This document shows positions 7,266 to 17,833 of a stretch of 47,007 nt of DNA, in pieces; position 1 is the stretch's first letter, and every line of letters starts with the position of its first letter. The DNA comes from Thauera sp. 28. Its GTDB lineage: Bacteria > Pseudomonadota > Gammaproteobacteria > Burkholderiales > Rhodocyclaceae. Made by a program: the position numbers and the translations under genes. The stretch is from contig NZ_AMXA01000030.1 in the NCBI RefSeq assembly GCF_000310145.2, positions 1 through 47,007 of the forward strand. Direction: 5' to 3'. A model generated the notes under the pieces. That model was given only the letters and a program-made list of their open reading frames with translations. It had not been told where the DNA came from and made no database searches.

Positions 7266-8135
7266 ATGAATGCGCCCGCCCTCGCCTCGGCCCTTGCTAT
7301 TGCACCCACGCCTGCTGGCGCAGGCTGGCAGGCCCGGCTGCGTCTTGGTTTCGAGCGCCGTGGGGCACGCACGGTGCTTGTCGCGCGTGAGCACTGCGGG
7401 CCGCTGGTGGTGCAACGGCCGCTGTATCCCGAGGGTGAGGCGGTGTGCCACACCATCCTGGTGCATCCGCCGGCCGGGATCGCCGGTGGTGACCGCCTGG
7501 CACTTACGCTGGCCCTGGGGGCCGGTGCGCATGTGCTGTTGACGACGCCGGGTGCGGGCAAGTGGTACCGCAGTGCGGGTCTGCATGGCGAGCTGGTGCA
7601 GCGCATCGAGATCGCAGAGGGGGGCGTGTGCGAGTTCCTGCCGCAGGAGAGCATCGTCTATGACGGTGCTCTCGGCGCCGTGACGACGGAAGTGGAACTG
7701 GGCGGATCGGCAGTGTTCATCGGTGCCGAGATGCTGTGCCTTGGGCGTACGGGTTCGGGCGAACGCTTCGGCCGGGGCGAGCTTGCGCTGCGCACGCGTA
7801 TCCGCCGCGACGGCAGGCCGGTGTGGCTCGAGCGCGGCGTGCTCAAGGGCGGCGGTGCGCTGCTCGATAGTGCAGTGGGCCTGGGTGGCGAGCCGGTGAG
7901 CGCCTGCCTGCTGATTGCGGCACCCGCCTGCGATGCGGCCTTGCTGGAAGCCTGGCGGGCGGTGGAGCCCGTCGCCGGGCAGGGGGCGGTGACCCTGCTG
8001 CCCGGCCTGCTCGTCGCGCGCTGGTTGGGCCCGGCTTGCGAGCCCGGTCGGCAATGGCTGACGCGTCTGTGGAGCGTGGCGCGTCCGGCGGTGGCGGGGC
8101 GCGCAGCGCAGGTGCCGCGCATCTGGAGAACTTGA
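7266..8135 (+). CDS. ureD: Urease accessory protein UreD (UreH)
   Basis: Scaffold of the cytoplasmic UreD-F-G complex that delivers nickel and CO2 to apo-urease. The 289-aa sequence shows the family pattern WQARLRLGFERRG near residue 21, GPLVVQRPLYPEG near 45, HTILVHPPAGIAGGD near 62, TTPGAGKWYRS near 93 and PQESIVYDGA near 126. The N-terminus is about ten residues longer than in Klebsiella UreD, but no other usable start codon lies between ATG 7266 and the conserved region; a TAGG sequence 9 bases upstream is a weak ribosome site. It is the first gene of the urease operon and is followed after 51 bases by ureA. Confidence 0.95.
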   Translation: MNAPALASALAIAPTPAGAGWQARLRLGFERRGARTVLVAREHCGPLVVQRPLYPEGEAVCHTILVHPPAGIAGGDRLALTLALGAGAHVLLTTPGAGKWYRSAGLHGELVQRIEIAEGGVCEFLPQESIVYDGALGAVTTEVELGGSAVFIGAEMLCLGRTGSGERFGRGELALRTRIRRDGRPVWLERGVLKGGGALLDSAVGLGGEPVSACLLIAAPACDAALLEAWRAVEPVAGQGAVTLLPGLLVARWLGPACEPGRQWLTRLWSVARPAVAGRAAQVPRIWRT

Positions 8136-8186
8136 GACAAGCGTGCGCCGCCGGCCCAGGTGCCGGCCGGCGCCTGAGGAGGAAGG

Positions 8187-8489
8187 ATGGAACTGACACC
8201 CCGCGAGAAGGACAAGCTGCTGATCTTTACCGCCGGCCTGCTGGCCGAGCGCCGGCGCGCGCGCGGCCTGAAGCTGAACTACCCCGAGGCGGTGGCACTG
8301 ATCACCTGCGCCATCTTCGAAGGCGCGCGCGACGGGCGCACGGTGGCCGAGCTGATGAGCTACGGCGCAACCTTGCTCACCCGCGATGACGTGATGGAAG
8401 GCGTGGCCGAGATGATCCCCGATATCCAGGTCGAGGCCACCTTTCCCGACGGGACCAAGCTGGTGACCGTGCACAACCCCATCCTGTGA
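8187..8489 (+). CDS. ureA: Urease gamma subunit
   Basis: Small structural subunit of the cytoplasmic (UreABC)3 urease, which hydrolyses urea to ammonia and carbamate. At 100 aa it has the standard length and begins [23 protein letters not shown], continuing with [22 protein letters not shown] near 52 and [19 protein letters not shown] near the C-terminus. An AGGAGGAAGG ribosome site precedes the ATG. ureB begins 10 bases downstream, so the structural subunits are separate genes, not fused as in Helicobacter. Confidence 0.97.
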   Translation: MELTPREKDKLLIFTAGLLAERRRARGLKLNYPEAVALITCAIFEGARDGRTVAELMSYGATLLTRDDVMEGVAEMIPDIQVEATFPDGTKLVTVHNPIL

Positions 8490-8499
8490 GGCCCTTGCG

Positions 8500-8804
8500 A
8501 TGATTCCGGGTGAATACTTCGTCGCCGATGGCGACATCGAACTCAATGTCGGCCGCACCACCTTGACGCTGGTGGTGACCAACACGGGCGATCGCCCGAT
8601 CCAGGTCGGTTCGCACTATCACTTTGCCGAAACCAATACCGCGCTCCACTTCGACCGTGCTGCGGCGCGCGGCTTCCGGCTGAACATTGCAGCGGGTACC
8701 GCGGTGCGTTTCGAGCCTGGTCAGTCGCGTACCGTGGAACTGGTGGCGCTCGATGGCGAGCGCGAGGTGTATGGATTCAACGGCCTGGTCATGGGAGCAC
8801 TGTG

Positions 8805-8805
<1 letters not shown>
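8500..8805 (+). CDS. ureB: Urease beta subunit
   Basis: Second structural subunit of urease. The 101-aa chain starts MIPGEYF and shows the diagnostic [19 protein letters not shown] near residues 28-46, [29 protein letters not shown] and a C-terminal VYGFNGLV. The stop codon overlaps the start of ureC (TGATG), which implies translational coupling of the beta and alpha subunits. Confidence 0.97.
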
Positions 8806-10556
<1,751 letters not shown>

Positions 10557-10565
10557 GACGACATC

Positions 10566-11123
10566 ATGCAAGCAGATTCCACTACCGTCGCACCGGTCGC
10601 CACGGTGTCGGCGCCCCCCGCTTCTTCCGCGCTGTGCCTGATCGAGGCTCGCTACAGCGGCGATGCGCCGGTGAGCGACCATCTGGAGCTCGATTTCAAC
10701 ACCCGCAGCAAGAGCCGCCTGCGCGCACGCCTGGCCTCCGGCGCCGAGGTTGGCCTGTTCCTGCCGCGTGGCACCATCCTGCGCGGTGGCGACCGGCTGC
10801 TGGCGAACGATGGCCGGGTGGTCGCCGTGGTGTCCGCAGCCGAAGACCTGCTCGAGGTGCGCTGCGCCACCGCGACCGAACTCGCGCGCGCAGCCTTTCA
10901 TCTTGGCAACCGCCATGTCGCGGTGGAGGTCGGGCGCGATGGCGGTGGCGACTGGTTGCGCCTGCAGGCCGACCATGTACTCGAGGACATGCTCGTCGGC
11001 CTGGGAGCATTGGTAAGCACGCTGCGGGCACCCTTCGAACCCGAGGCTGGCGCCTATGCGCCCGGCCACCAGCATCCGGGCGATGGCAGCGGTGCGCGCA
11101 TCCATCTGATGGCAGGGCGGTGA
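10566..11123 (+). CDS. ureE: Urease accessory protein UreE (nickel metallochaperone)
   Basis: Binds Ni2+ and passes it to UreG during urease maturation. The 185-aa protein has a UreE N-terminal domain (ATG 10566; [20 protein letters not shown], then [18 protein letters not shown] near 60-78) and a C-terminal domain with [11 protein letters not shown] near 115 and DHVLEDML near 138. The C-terminal tail has only a few histidines ([14 protein letters not shown]), not the polyhistidine tail of Klebsiella, so nickel storage is probably limited. An unusual Ala/Pro/Val/Ser-rich stretch of about 20 residues precedes the domain. The gene starts 9 bases after ureC and ends 2 bases before ureF. Confidence 0.93.
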   Translation: MQADSTTVAPVATVSAPPASSALCLIEARYSGDAPVSDHLELDFNTRSKSRLRARLASGAEVGLFLPRGTILRGGDRLLANDGRVVAVVSAAEDLLEVRCATATELARAAFHLGNRHVAVEVGRDGGGDWLRLQADHVLEDMLVGLGALVSTLRAPFEPEAGAYAPGHQHPGDGSGARIHLMAGR

Positions 11124-11125
11124 GC

Positions 11126-11824
11126 ATGCACGCGGCGACGCCCCTGCTGCCCCTGTTGCGCCTGCTGCAACTGGCCAGCCCTGCGCTGCCGGTGGGCGCC
11201 TATACCTACTCGCAAGGCCTGGAGTGGGCGGTGGAGAGTGGCGTGGTCGCCAGAGAGGCGGACGCCGCGGCGTGGATCGGCGATCTGCTCGAGTGGAGCG
11301 TGGCACGCTTCGAGGCGCCGTTGCTGGCGAGCCAGCTTGCTGCCTGGGCCTGTGGCGCGGACGGCGAGGTGGCGCGGCTCAACGACGACTTTCTCGCCAG
11401 CCGGGAGACGGCCGAGCTGCGTGCCGAGACGCTGCAGATGGGCTGGTCGCTGGTCAGGCTGCTCACCGAACTGGATGCCTTCGCCGCGCTGCCGGGCTGG
11501 CGTGCGCGCCTGCTGGCGCTCGATACGCCCTGCTTTCCGACCGCCTGGTCGGCCGCTGCCGCAGCCTGGCAGGTGCCGGCCGATCAGGCCCTGGCCGCCT
11601 ACCTCTGGGCCTGGGCCGAGAACCAGGTGATGGCGGCGCTAAAGGCGGTGCCGCTCGGTCAGAGCGCAGGCCAGCGCCTGCTGGCCATGCTTGGCGAGCG
11701 TATTCCGGCGCTGGTCGGGCAGGCGCTGGAGCTGCCCGAAGCGCGCTGGAGCAACTACACCCCCGGCCTGGCCATTGCCAGCAGCCGGCATGAAACCCAA
11801 TACACGAGGCTGTTCAGATCATGA
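11126..11824 (+). CDS. ureF: Urease accessory protein UreF
   Basis: All-helical partner of UreD and UreG that controls GTP-dependent nickel insertion. The 232-aa protein begins [19 protein letters not shown] and carries the UreF signature [19 protein letters not shown] near residues 22-40, followed by [28 protein letters not shown] near 90 and the C-terminal [24 protein letters not shown]. The start at ATG 11126 is 2 bases after the ureE stop. Its stop overlaps the ureG start (ATGA), indicating coupled synthesis of two proteins that act in one complex. Confidence 0.95.
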   Translation: MHAATPLLPLLRLLQLASPALPVGAYTYSQGLEWAVESGVVAREADAAAWIGDLLEWSVARFEAPLLASQLAAWACGADGEVARLNDDFLASRETAELRAETLQMGWSLVRLLTELDAFAALPGWRARLLALDTPCFPTAWSAAAAAWQVPADQALAAYLWAWAENQVMAALKAVPLGQSAGQRLLAMLGERIPALVGQALELPEARWSNYTPGLAIASSRHETQYTRLFRS

Positions 11825-12477
11825 GCATGAATCTCTCAGAAGGCTGCGGTCGCGATCGCGGGCATCATCGCGGTCCGCTCCGAGTCGGCATCGGAGGTCC
11901 CGTCGGCTCCGGCAAGACGGCGCTCACGCTTGCGCTGTGCCTGGCGCTGCGCGACAAGTACAACATCGCTGTGGTCACCAACGACATCTACACCGCCGAG
12001 GATGCCCAGTTCCTCGTGCGCAACGAAGCGCTCGCACCCGAGCGCATCATCGGCGTCGAGACCGGTGGCTGCCCACATACGGCGATTCGCGAGGACGCCT
12101 CGATCAACCTCGAGGCAGTCGATCGGCTCAACGCGCGCTTTCCGGGGCTGGACATCATCTTCGTCGAGTCCGGCGGTGACAACCTGGCGGCGACCTTCTC
12201 GCCCGAGCTGTCGGACCTGACGATCTATGTCATCGACGTGTCGGCCGGCGACAAGATCCCGCGCAAGGGGGGGCCGGGCATTACCCGCAGCGACCTGCTG
12301 GTGATCAACAAGATCGACCTTGCACCGCTGGTCGGCGCCTCGCTCGAGGTCATGGACCGCGATGCGCGCAAGATGCGTGGTACGCGCCCCTTCGTGTTCT
12401 CCAACCAGAAGACGGGCCAGGGACTCGCCGATATCATCGACTTCATCGAGCGTCAGGGCTTGCTGGTGGCGGCCTGA
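11821..12477 (+). CDS. ureG: Urease accessory GTPase UreG
   Basis: SIMIBI-class GTPase whose GTP hydrolysis drives nickel delivery to urease. The 218-aa protein has the P-loop [11 protein letters not shown] near residue 26, the metal-binding CPH motif in [15 protein letters not shown] near 80, [17 protein letters not shown] near 117 and the guanine-specificity motif [11 protein letters not shown] near 161. The N-terminal extension contains only two adjacent histidines (GHHRG). It overlaps ureF by 4 bases and is followed by hupE after 82 bases. Confidence 0.97.
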   Translation: MSMNLSEGCGRDRGHHRGPLRVGIGGPVGSGKTALTLALCLALRDKYNIAVVTNDIYTAEDAQFLVRNEALAPERIIGVETGGCPHTAIREDASINLEAVDRLNARFPGLDIIFVESGGDNLAATFSPELSDLTIYVIDVSAGDKIPRKGGPGITRSDLLVINKIDLAPLVGASLEVMDRDARKMRGTRPFVFSNQKTGQGLADIIDFIERQGLLVAA

Positions 12478-12559
12478 AAGGCGCCTGACGGCCTGGCTGC
12501 TTCGCAATCCCGGTAGCTTCATCTGATGTTCATTTCTTGAAAGTGCAGGAGTCTCCATC

Positions 12560-13144
12560 ATGAACACCCATCCCGTTCGCGCGGCGCTCGTCGCCGTGGC
12601 GCTGGCCACCGTCTCCGGTGCCGCGCTCGCCCACCCCGGTCACGAAGGTGCGAGCTTCTTCAGCGGCTTCGCCCACCCGTTCGGCGGTGTCGACCATTTG
12701 CTTGCGATGCTGGCCGTCGGCCTGTACGCGGCGCGCCAGCCCGGCGCCACGCGCTGGATGCTGCCTGCAGGCTTCGTACTGGCGATGCTGGCGGGCGCGG
12801 GGTTGGGCGCCCTCGATTTCGCGCTGCCCGCGGTAGAGGCCGGCATTGCTGCCTCGGTGCTGGTGCTGGGGCTGTTGATCGCGCTTGCCGCGCGTCTGCC
12901 CGTGGCGGCGAGCTTGCCCCTCGTTGCCGCCTTCGCGCTCTTCCATGGCCATGCCCACCATGCCGAGATGGAGGGCGCCAGCCTGGCGACCTACGCCCTG
13001 GGCTTTGCGCTCGCGACCGCGCTGTTGCACGGCGCCGGCTATGCACTGACGCGGTGGACGCCGCAGACGCTGCTCGGCGACCGTGTCCACCGCGCGGCCG
13101 GCGCAGCCATCGCCGGCACCGGGGCTTTGCTGCTCGGCGCCTGA
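12560..13144 (+). CDS. hupE: HupE/UreJ-family nickel permease
   Basis: Membrane protein expected to bring nickel to the urease system. The 194-aa protein has an N-terminal signal segment ending near AALA (residue ~24), then the family motifs HPGHEG, HPFGGVDHLLAMLAVG near 38-55 and FHGHAHHAEMEGAS near 135, spread over about six hydrophobic segments. The histidine motifs are the presumed metal-binding sites. An AGGAG ribosome site lies just upstream. It is the last gene of the operon: a hairpin follows at 13158-13195. HupE homologues also occur in hydrogenase clusters, but none is seen here, so the UreJ role is favoured. Confidence 0.9.
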   Translation: MNTHPVRAALVAVALATVSGAALAHPGHEGASFFSGFAHPFGGVDHLLAMLAVGLYAARQPGATRWMLPAGFVLAMLAGAGLGALDFALPAVEAGIAASVLVLGLLIALAARLPVAASLPLVAAFALFHGHAHHAEMEGASLATYALGFALATALLHGAGYALTRWTPQTLLGDRVHRAAGAAIAGTGALLLGA

Positions 13145-13157
13145 GCCTGACTCCGGG

Positions 13158-13195
13158 GCGGCTGCGCTGGGCGCGTACGCACCCGGCGCAGCCGC
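13158..13195 (+). terminator. Hairpin closing the urease operon
   Basis: GCGGCTGCGC (13158-13167) and GCGCAGCCGC (13186-13195) form a perfect 10-bp stem 14 bases after the hupE stop. No T-run follows, so termination efficiency is uncertain. Confidence 0.5.
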
Positions 13196-13268
13196 TGACG
13201 CGCTCGAGCTGTTGCAGGCGTAGCTGCCCGATTGGGACTAGCATGCAGGTATCAGCACGGAGGGCATC

Positions 13269-14273
13269 ATGGACCTGGAACATTTCGTTTGCAGCCTGCC
13301 CAAGGCCGAGTTGCACGTACACATCGAAGGCACGCTGGAGCCGGAGATGATGTTCGAGCTTGCCCGCCGCAACGGTGTGGCCCTGCCGTGGAAGAGCGTG
13401 GAAGAGACTCGCGCGGCTTATGCCTTTACCGACCTGCAGAGCTTTCTCGATCTCTACTACGCCGGCGCGGCCGCGCTGATCCATGAGCGCGACTTCTTCG
13501 AACTCGCATTGGCCTACTTCGAGCGCGCCCATGCCGACGGCGTGGTGCATGCCGAACTGTTCTTCGACCCGCAGACCCATACCGCACGCGGTGTCGCCTT
13601 TGCCACCGTCGTGGATGGCCTGGAGCGTGCCTGCGCCGAGGCCCAGGTGCGCTGGGGGATCAGTTCGCGGCTCATCCTCTGCTTCCTGCGTCATCTGAGC
13701 GAGGACGAGGGCTTCGCAACCCTCGAGCAGGCCTTGCCGCAGCTCGCCCGCATCCACGGCGTCGGCCTCGATTCGTCAGAGCGCGGACACCCTCCGGCCA
13801 AGTTCGCGCGCCTGTTCGCACGCTGCCGTGAGTTGGGCCTGCACATCGTGGCGCACGCGGGTGAGGAGGGACCGCCGGCCTACATCGTGGACGCGCTCGA
13901 CGTGCTGAAGGTCGAGCGCATCGACCATGGCGTGCGTTGTGCCGAAGACCCCGCACTGGTCGAACGCCTGGCGCGCGAGCAGGTTGCGCTGACGGTATGC
14001 CCGCTGTCGAACGTCAAGCTGTGCGTGTTTCCCGATCTCGCGCAGCACAACCTGAAGCGGCTTCTTGAGGCCGGCTTGAAGGTGACGATCAACTCCGACG
14101 ACCCGGCCTATTTCGGCGGCTACATCGCGCGCAACTTCATCGACACCGCGCGTGCGCTGGGCCTGAGCCGCACGCAGCTCAAGCGCATCGCCCGCAACAG
14201 CCTGGAAGCGAGCTTCGTGCCGGAGTCCTTGCGTACGCCCTGGCTGCTGCGGCTGGACGCAATGCCGGCTTGA
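13269..14273 (+). CDS. Adenine deaminase (adenosine-deaminase-like fold)
   Basis: Zn-dependent deaminase predicted to convert adenine to hypoxanthine plus ammonia. The 334-aa protein has the amidohydrolase motifs HVHIEGT near residue 17, HAGEEGP near 197, RIDHGVR near 217 and NSDDPAYF near 275. The segment [11 protein letters not shown] near 165-175 replaces the GLDLAGDE-type motif of true adenosine deaminases; this substitution is characteristic of the bacterial adenine deaminases of this fold, such as the Pseudomonas enzyme. Its ATG follows GGAGGG. It stands alone between urease and the cytochrome genes. Its products feed Hpt (19417-19974) and the nitrogen pool. Confidence 0.85.
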   Translation: MDLEHFVCSLPKAELHVHIEGTLEPEMMFELARRNGVALPWKSVEETRAAYAFTDLQSFLDLYYAGAAALIHERDFFELALAYFERAHADGVVHAELFFDPQTHTARGVAFATVVDGLERACAEAQVRWGISSRLILCFLRHLSEDEGFATLEQALPQLARIHGVGLDSSERGHPPAKFARLFARCRELGLHIVAHAGEEGPPAYIVDALDVLKVERIDHGVRCAEDPALVERLAREQVALTVCPLSNVKLCVFPDLAQHNLKRLLEAGLKVTINSDDPAYFGGYIARNFIDTARALGLSRTQLKRIARNSLEASFVPESLRTPWLLRLDAMPA

Positions 14274-14314
14274 AAGCGTATCGGCTCTTCAGTTCCTGGG
14301 GTTTTTTGCTTTGT

Positions 14315-14356
14315 TAGATAATTATCAAAAACTGAAATAGGGGTGCGCGTTAGACT
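14315..14356 (+). promoter_or_regulatory. FNR/ANR-type box with a class II promoter for the octaheme cytochrome operon
   Basis: TAGATAATTATCAA (14315-14328) matches TTGAT-N4-ATCAA at 9 of 10 positions. It is centred at 14321.5. A -10-like TAGACT lies at 14351-14356, which puts the start point near 14363 and the box exactly at -41.5, the standard class II FNR position. The start codon of the cytochrome gene follows at 14391. The surroundings are unusually AT-rich for this chromosome. Confidence 0.65.
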
Positions 14357-14390
14357 GATGGCTCGATGACCCGGATCACGGAGTGCTGAC

Positions 14391-15986
14391 ATGAGCGTCC
14401 GACCCAACCGAGCTGCCAGCCTGCTGGCGGGCTTCTGCTTGCTGCTGCTTGCCACGCTGGCCATCGCGTCCACCGGCACCGCCGATCACAGCAAGTTCAA
14501 GGAGTTGCAGGGGCCCTTCAAGTCGGGTGAGGAGGTCACCGCGGCCTGTCTCGCCTGTCACACCGAAGCCGCAAAGCAGGTCATGGCCACACGCCACTGG
14601 ACCTGGGAGTACGTCAATCCCGACACCGGCCAGAAGCTGGGCAAGAAGACCATGCTCAACGGTTTCTGCATCGGCGACCGTTCGAACGAGGCCTTCTGCC
14701 AGTCCTGTCATATCGGCTATGGCTGGAAGGACGAGACCTTTGACTTCACGGCCGAGAACAAGGTCGATTGCCTGGCGTGTCACAACACCGGCGCCTACCG
14801 CAAGCTGGCCGGCTTCGCGGGTCATCCACCGTACGAGCGCATCGAGTTCCCGCCCAAGTCCGGCAAGTTCGTCGAGGCCACCGATCTTGCCAGCGTGGCA
14901 CAGAGCATCGGTGCCACCTCGCGGCGCACCTGCGGCGCCTGCCATTACTTCGGCGGTGGTGGCGACGGCGTCAAGCATGGCGACCTTGACTCCTCGCTCA
15001 ACAAGCCCGACAAGGCGCTCGACGTGCACATGGCGGCGGACGGGCTCAACTTCACCTGTGCGAGCTGTCACAAGACGGACAAGCATGCCGTCGCCGGCAG
15101 CCGCATCAGCATGACCGGCGCCGACCCGCACGGCGCGATCATGCGAGGCGAGAAGACCGACCGCAATCCCGCGACCTGCCAGGCCTGCCATGGCGACCGA
15201 CCGCACAAGGGTAACTTCCAGCACTCGGAGCGCCTCAACGACCATACCCGCACGCTGGCCTGCCAGACCTGCCACATCCCCGAGTTTGCGCGCGGTGGCG
15301 TGCCCACCAAGATGGGCTGGGACTGGTCCACTGCCGGCAAGCTGACACCTGAGGGCAAGCCCTTCCAGCTCAAGGACGACAGGGGACACGTCATCTACGA
15401 CAGCAAGAAGGGCGATTTCGTGCTCGGCGAGAACGTGCAGCCCGATTACCTGTGGTTCAACGGCCAGGTGAGCTACACCCAGCCCGATACCCGCATCGAC
15501 CCTGCTACCCGGGTGGCGATCAACACCTTCCATGGCACCCCCGGGGCGTCCGATGCACGCATCTGGCCGGTCAAGACCTTCCACGGCAAGCAACCTTATG
15601 ACACCGAGCACCTGACTCTGCTCGTGCCGCACACCGCGACGCCGGACGACACCGCCTTCTGGTACAACTTCGACTGGCCCAAGGCGCTTCAGGCCGGTGC
15701 GGACGCCACCGGCCAGCCCTACAGCGGCAAGTTCGACTTCGTGGAGACCTCCATGCTGTGGCCGATCACCCACATGGTCGCGCCCAAGGACAAGGCGCTC
15801 GACTGCGCCCAGTGCCACGCCGACGACGGGCGGCTCGCCGGGGTGCCCGGAGTGTGGATGCCGGGCCGCGACCGCAACGCGATGCTGGACACTTTCGGTT
15901 TCGGCCTTGCTGGCTTGATGCTGCTTGGTGCGATCGGCCACGGTGGACTGCGCTTCCTGACCCGCAACAAGCGCAAGGAGCACTGA
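14391..15986 (+). CDS. Octaheme c-type cytochrome, tetrathionate reductase (OTR) family
   Basis: Periplasmic multiheme redox enzyme. Eight CXXCH heme sites are present: CLACH 53-57, CQSCH 103-107, CLACH 127-131, CGACH 181-185, CASCH 223-227, CQACH 263-267, CQTCH 291-295 and CAQCH 472-476. The first seven fall in residues 53-295 and the last is far away near the C-terminus, as in Shewanella octaheme tetrathionate reductase, which in vitro reduces tetrathionate, nitrite and hydroxylamine. An N-terminal signal peptide ends near residue 26. A C-terminal hydrophobic segment (about 505-525) followed by basic residues would anchor it in the inner membrane. ATG 14391 is preceded by GGAG. The cytochrome b gene starts one base after its stop. 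The physiological substrate is not established for this family. Confidence 0.9.
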   Translation: MSVRPNRAASLLAGFCLLLLATLAIASTGTADHSKFKELQGPFKSGEEVTAACLACHTEAAKQVMATRHWTWEYVNPDTGQKLGKKTMLNGFCIGDRSNEAFCQSCHIGYGWKDETFDFTAENKVDCLACHNTGAYRKLAGFAGHPPYERIEFPPKSGKFVEATDLASVAQSIGATSRRTCGACHYFGGGGDGVKHGDLDSSLNKPDKALDVHMAADGLNFTCASCHKTDKHAVAGSRISMTGADPHGAIMRGEKTDRNPATCQACHGDRPHKGNFQHSERLNDHTRTLACQTCHIPEFARGGVPTKMGWDWSTAGKLTPEGKPFQLKDDRGHVIYDSKKGDFVLGENVQPDYLWFNGQVSYTQPDTRIDPATRVAINTFHGTPGASDARIWPVKTFHGKQPYDTEHLTLLVPHTATPDDTAFWYNFDWPKALQAGADATGQPYSGKFDFVETSMLWPITHMVAPKDKALDCAQCHADDGRLAGVPGVWMPGRDRNAMLDTFGFGLAGLMLLGAIGHGGLRFLTRNKRKEH

Positions 15987-15987
15987 C

Positions 15988-16629
15988 ATGAGCGAGCGCA
16001 TCTACCTGTTCACGCGCTTCGAGCGCTTCTGGCACTGGATGCAGGCGGCGCTGATCATCACGCTGCTGGTCACCGGTTTCGCCATCCACGGCAGCCATGG
16101 GCTGCTCGATTTCCGCACTGCGGTGGAGGTGCATGAGGTTGCGGCCTGGTTGCTGATAGGGCTCTGGGTCCTGGCGATCTTCTGGCACTTCACCACCGGG
16201 CAGTGGAAGCACTACGTCCCCACGCTGAGCAATATCGACCGCATGGTGAAGTACTACGCCTACGGCATCTTCACCGGCGCGCCGCACCCCTACAAGGTGA
16301 CGGTCGAGCGCAAGCACAACCCGCTGCAGCGCATCGCCTACCTCGGTGTGAAGCTGCTCATCAATCCGCTGGTGTGGGTCTCAGGGCTGGTCTACCTGTT
16401 CTGGGGGCGGCTGCAGCCGCTGATGCCCGATGGCCTCGGCCTGCAGCAGGTGGCGCAGCTGCACACCCTGGGGGCCTTCCTGATGCTGGCCTTCCTGATC
16501 ATCCACGTGTATCTGGCCACCGCCGGACACACACCGCTCGCCCACATCAAGGCGATGATCACCGGCTGGGAGGACGTGCACGACGAGGGCGGCGCCACCG
16601 CCAAGCCGGCCGCACCCGCCCGCCACTGA
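15988..16629 (+). CDS. Membrane cytochrome b (b/b6 type), quinol-linked partner of the octaheme cytochrome
   Basis: Integral membrane diheme-type cytochrome b related to the b subunits of thiosulfate reductase and formate dehydrogenase, expected to exchange electrons between the quinone pool and the periplasmic octaheme protein. The 213-aa chain has four hydrophobic segments (about 17-36, 52-70, 115-137 and 157-178). Candidate heme-ligand histidines are in FERFWHWMQ near the start, VHEVAAWLL, FWHFTTG and IIHVYLATAGH. The C-terminus is short, polar and Ala/Pro rich. It follows the octaheme gene by one base, so the two are co-translated. The usual direction would be quinol oxidation. Confidence 0.88.
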   Translation: MSERIYLFTRFERFWHWMQAALIITLLVTGFAIHGSHGLLDFRTAVEVHEVAAWLLIGLWVLAIFWHFTTGQWKHYVPTLSNIDRMVKYYAYGIFTGAPHPYKVTVERKHNPLQRIAYLGVKLLINPLVWVSGLVYLFWGRLQPLMPDGLGLQQVAQLHTLGAFLMLAFLIIHVYLATAGHTPLAHIKAMITGWEDVHDEGGATAKPAAPARH

Positions 16630-16712
16630 GGCGGTGAAGGCGGTTTGAGCAGGCCAACTTTTGCCTTGGATGAGGTCTAATGGTCTCCCCAAGCCCAGAG
16701 GAGTGTCCGCTG

Positions 16713-17300
16713 ATGAAGCCCCCCCGCATCGTCGTGATGGCCGGCAGCCGCCGTGCCGAGGCCCTGTCCCGTCGTGTCGCCTTCGCCTGCGTACAGGCCT
16801 TGCAGGCGGCCGGTGCCGAAGTCGAGCATGTCGAGCTCGCCGACTATCCGGCGCCGCTCTACGATGGCGACCTCGAGGCGGCACAAGGGCTGCCGGACTG
16901 TATCGTGCGTCTTCAGCACATCCTGCATGCGAGCGATGGCCTGCTGGTGGTGAATCCCGAGTACAACGGCTCGGTCACGCCGCTGCTGAAGAACACGCTC
17001 GACTGGTGCTCGCGCCCCAATCCTGCGGACCGCGCGCGCTCGGGCGGCGCGGTGTACGCAGGACGAGCGGCCGCGGTGGTGGGCAGCTCGCCGGGCGCGC
17101 TGGGCGGGATGCGCGTGCTCTTCCATGTGCGCGACATCCTCGGCTATCTCGGCATGCAGGTGATCCCGCAGCAGCTCGCGGTCGCCAAGGCGGGCGATGC
17201 GGTGGGCGAGGACGGACGGCTGAAGGATGGCGCGCAACAGGCGATGCTCGAGGCGCTGGCGGTTGCGCTGGCCGACTGCGCGCGCCGGCTACGCGCCTGA
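16713..17300 (+). CDS. NAD(P)H-dependent FMN reductase / quinone reductase
   Basis: Flavodoxin-like cytoplasmic reductase of the NADPH-dependent FMN reductase family (ChrR/azoreductase group), transferring electrons from NAD(P)H through FMN to quinones, metals or dyes. In the 195-aa product GSRR near residue 11 forms the FMN phosphate loop, NPEYNGSVTPLLKNTLDWCSR near 81 contacts the flavin and SSPGALGG near 120 is the second conserved loop. ATG 16713 was chosen over ATG 16680 because GAGGAG lies 10 bases upstream of it and the protein then starts directly at the first beta strand. Its 3' end overlaps the convergent DGC gene by 12 bases. The physiological substrate is unknown. Confidence 0.85.
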   Translation: MKPPRIVVMAGSRRAEALSRRVAFACVQALQAAGAEVEHVELADYPAPLYDGDLEAAQGLPDCIVRLQHILHASDGLLVVNPEYNGSVTPLLKNTLDWCSRPNPADRARSGGAVYAGRAAAVVGSSPGALGGMRVLFHVRDILGYLGMQVIPQQLAVAKAGDAVGEDGRLKDGAQQAMLEALAVALADCARRLRA

Positions 17301-17684
17301 ACGCATGTCCGCTTCCCGCAGCGCCTGCAGCAGCTGTCGAGCCTGCTGCAAAACGCGCTCGGCTTCGTCCGCATCGAAATCGCTGGCGTAACGTTTCTTG
17401 ACACCCTGTTCATTGAGCAGCATGTGGCGAGCGGGTTGCACGCCACGCTGGGCCAGACTGCTGCGGGTGCATTCGAGTGCACAGCCGTCGATGGCGAGGA
17501 TGGGGCGGCCGGACTGAGCGATCCGCACCAGGTGCGGTACGTTGCCGCCGACCCCGGCGATGCAGGACATCTCGGCCTCGCCTTCGCGGTCCAGGCGCAG
17601 CGCGACGTGGTTCGCCATCTGCGCGGCACTGGAGCAGCCGGAGCAGGAGTAGACGAGGGGCAGGTCCTTCTTGCGCCCGGCCAT
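17289..17684 (-). CDS. DGC-domain putative zinc-binding protein
   Basis: A 131-aa cytoplasmic protein of the DGC family, named after a conserved Asp-Gly-Cys motif and thought to bind zinc. Conserved cysteines appear in YSCSGCSSAAQMAN near residue 12, EMSCIAGVGG near 38 and LAIDGCALECT near 65; a helical C-terminal half follows (DADEAERVLQQARQLLQALREAD). No enzymatic role is established for the family. It converges on the FMN reductase gene with a 12-base overlap of coding ends and is divergent from the 2-hydroxy acid dehydrogenase gene. Confidence 0.8.
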   Translation of the reverse strand: MAGRKKDLPLVYSCSGCSSAAQMANHVALRLDREGEAEMSCIAGVGGNVPHLVRIAQSGRPILAIDGCALECTRSSLAQRGVQPARHMLLNEQGVKKRYASDFDADEAERVLQQARQLLQALREADMRSGA

Positions 17685-17792
17685 GGCGGAGCCTCGCAGG
17701 TGCTGGTGACGGAAGCTGCCAGTTTACCCCGCTTCGGCCCGATGGGCGCGGCGTCAGCGCCGAGCCACTGCGGGCGCTCTCCGCTCAGCCGT

Positions 17793-17798
17793 TAGAAT
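17793..17798 (+). promoter_or_regulatory. Possible -10 element for the 2-hydroxy acid dehydrogenase gene
   Basis: TAGAAT differs from TATAAT at one position and lies 35 bases before the GTG start. No convincing -35 is visible 16-18 bases upstream, so an activator may be required or this may be chance. Confidence 0.25.
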
Positions 17799-17833
17799 GC
17801 GCCGTCCCGCAACGCATTGAGCCGAGTCCACAC

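Noticed and set aside
14288-14336. TTCAGTT / AACTGAA inverted repeat around the FNR-type site
   Set aside because: The arms are 7 bases with a 35-base gap and do not make a stable hairpin. The internal TAGAT-N4-ATCAA dyad explains the region better.
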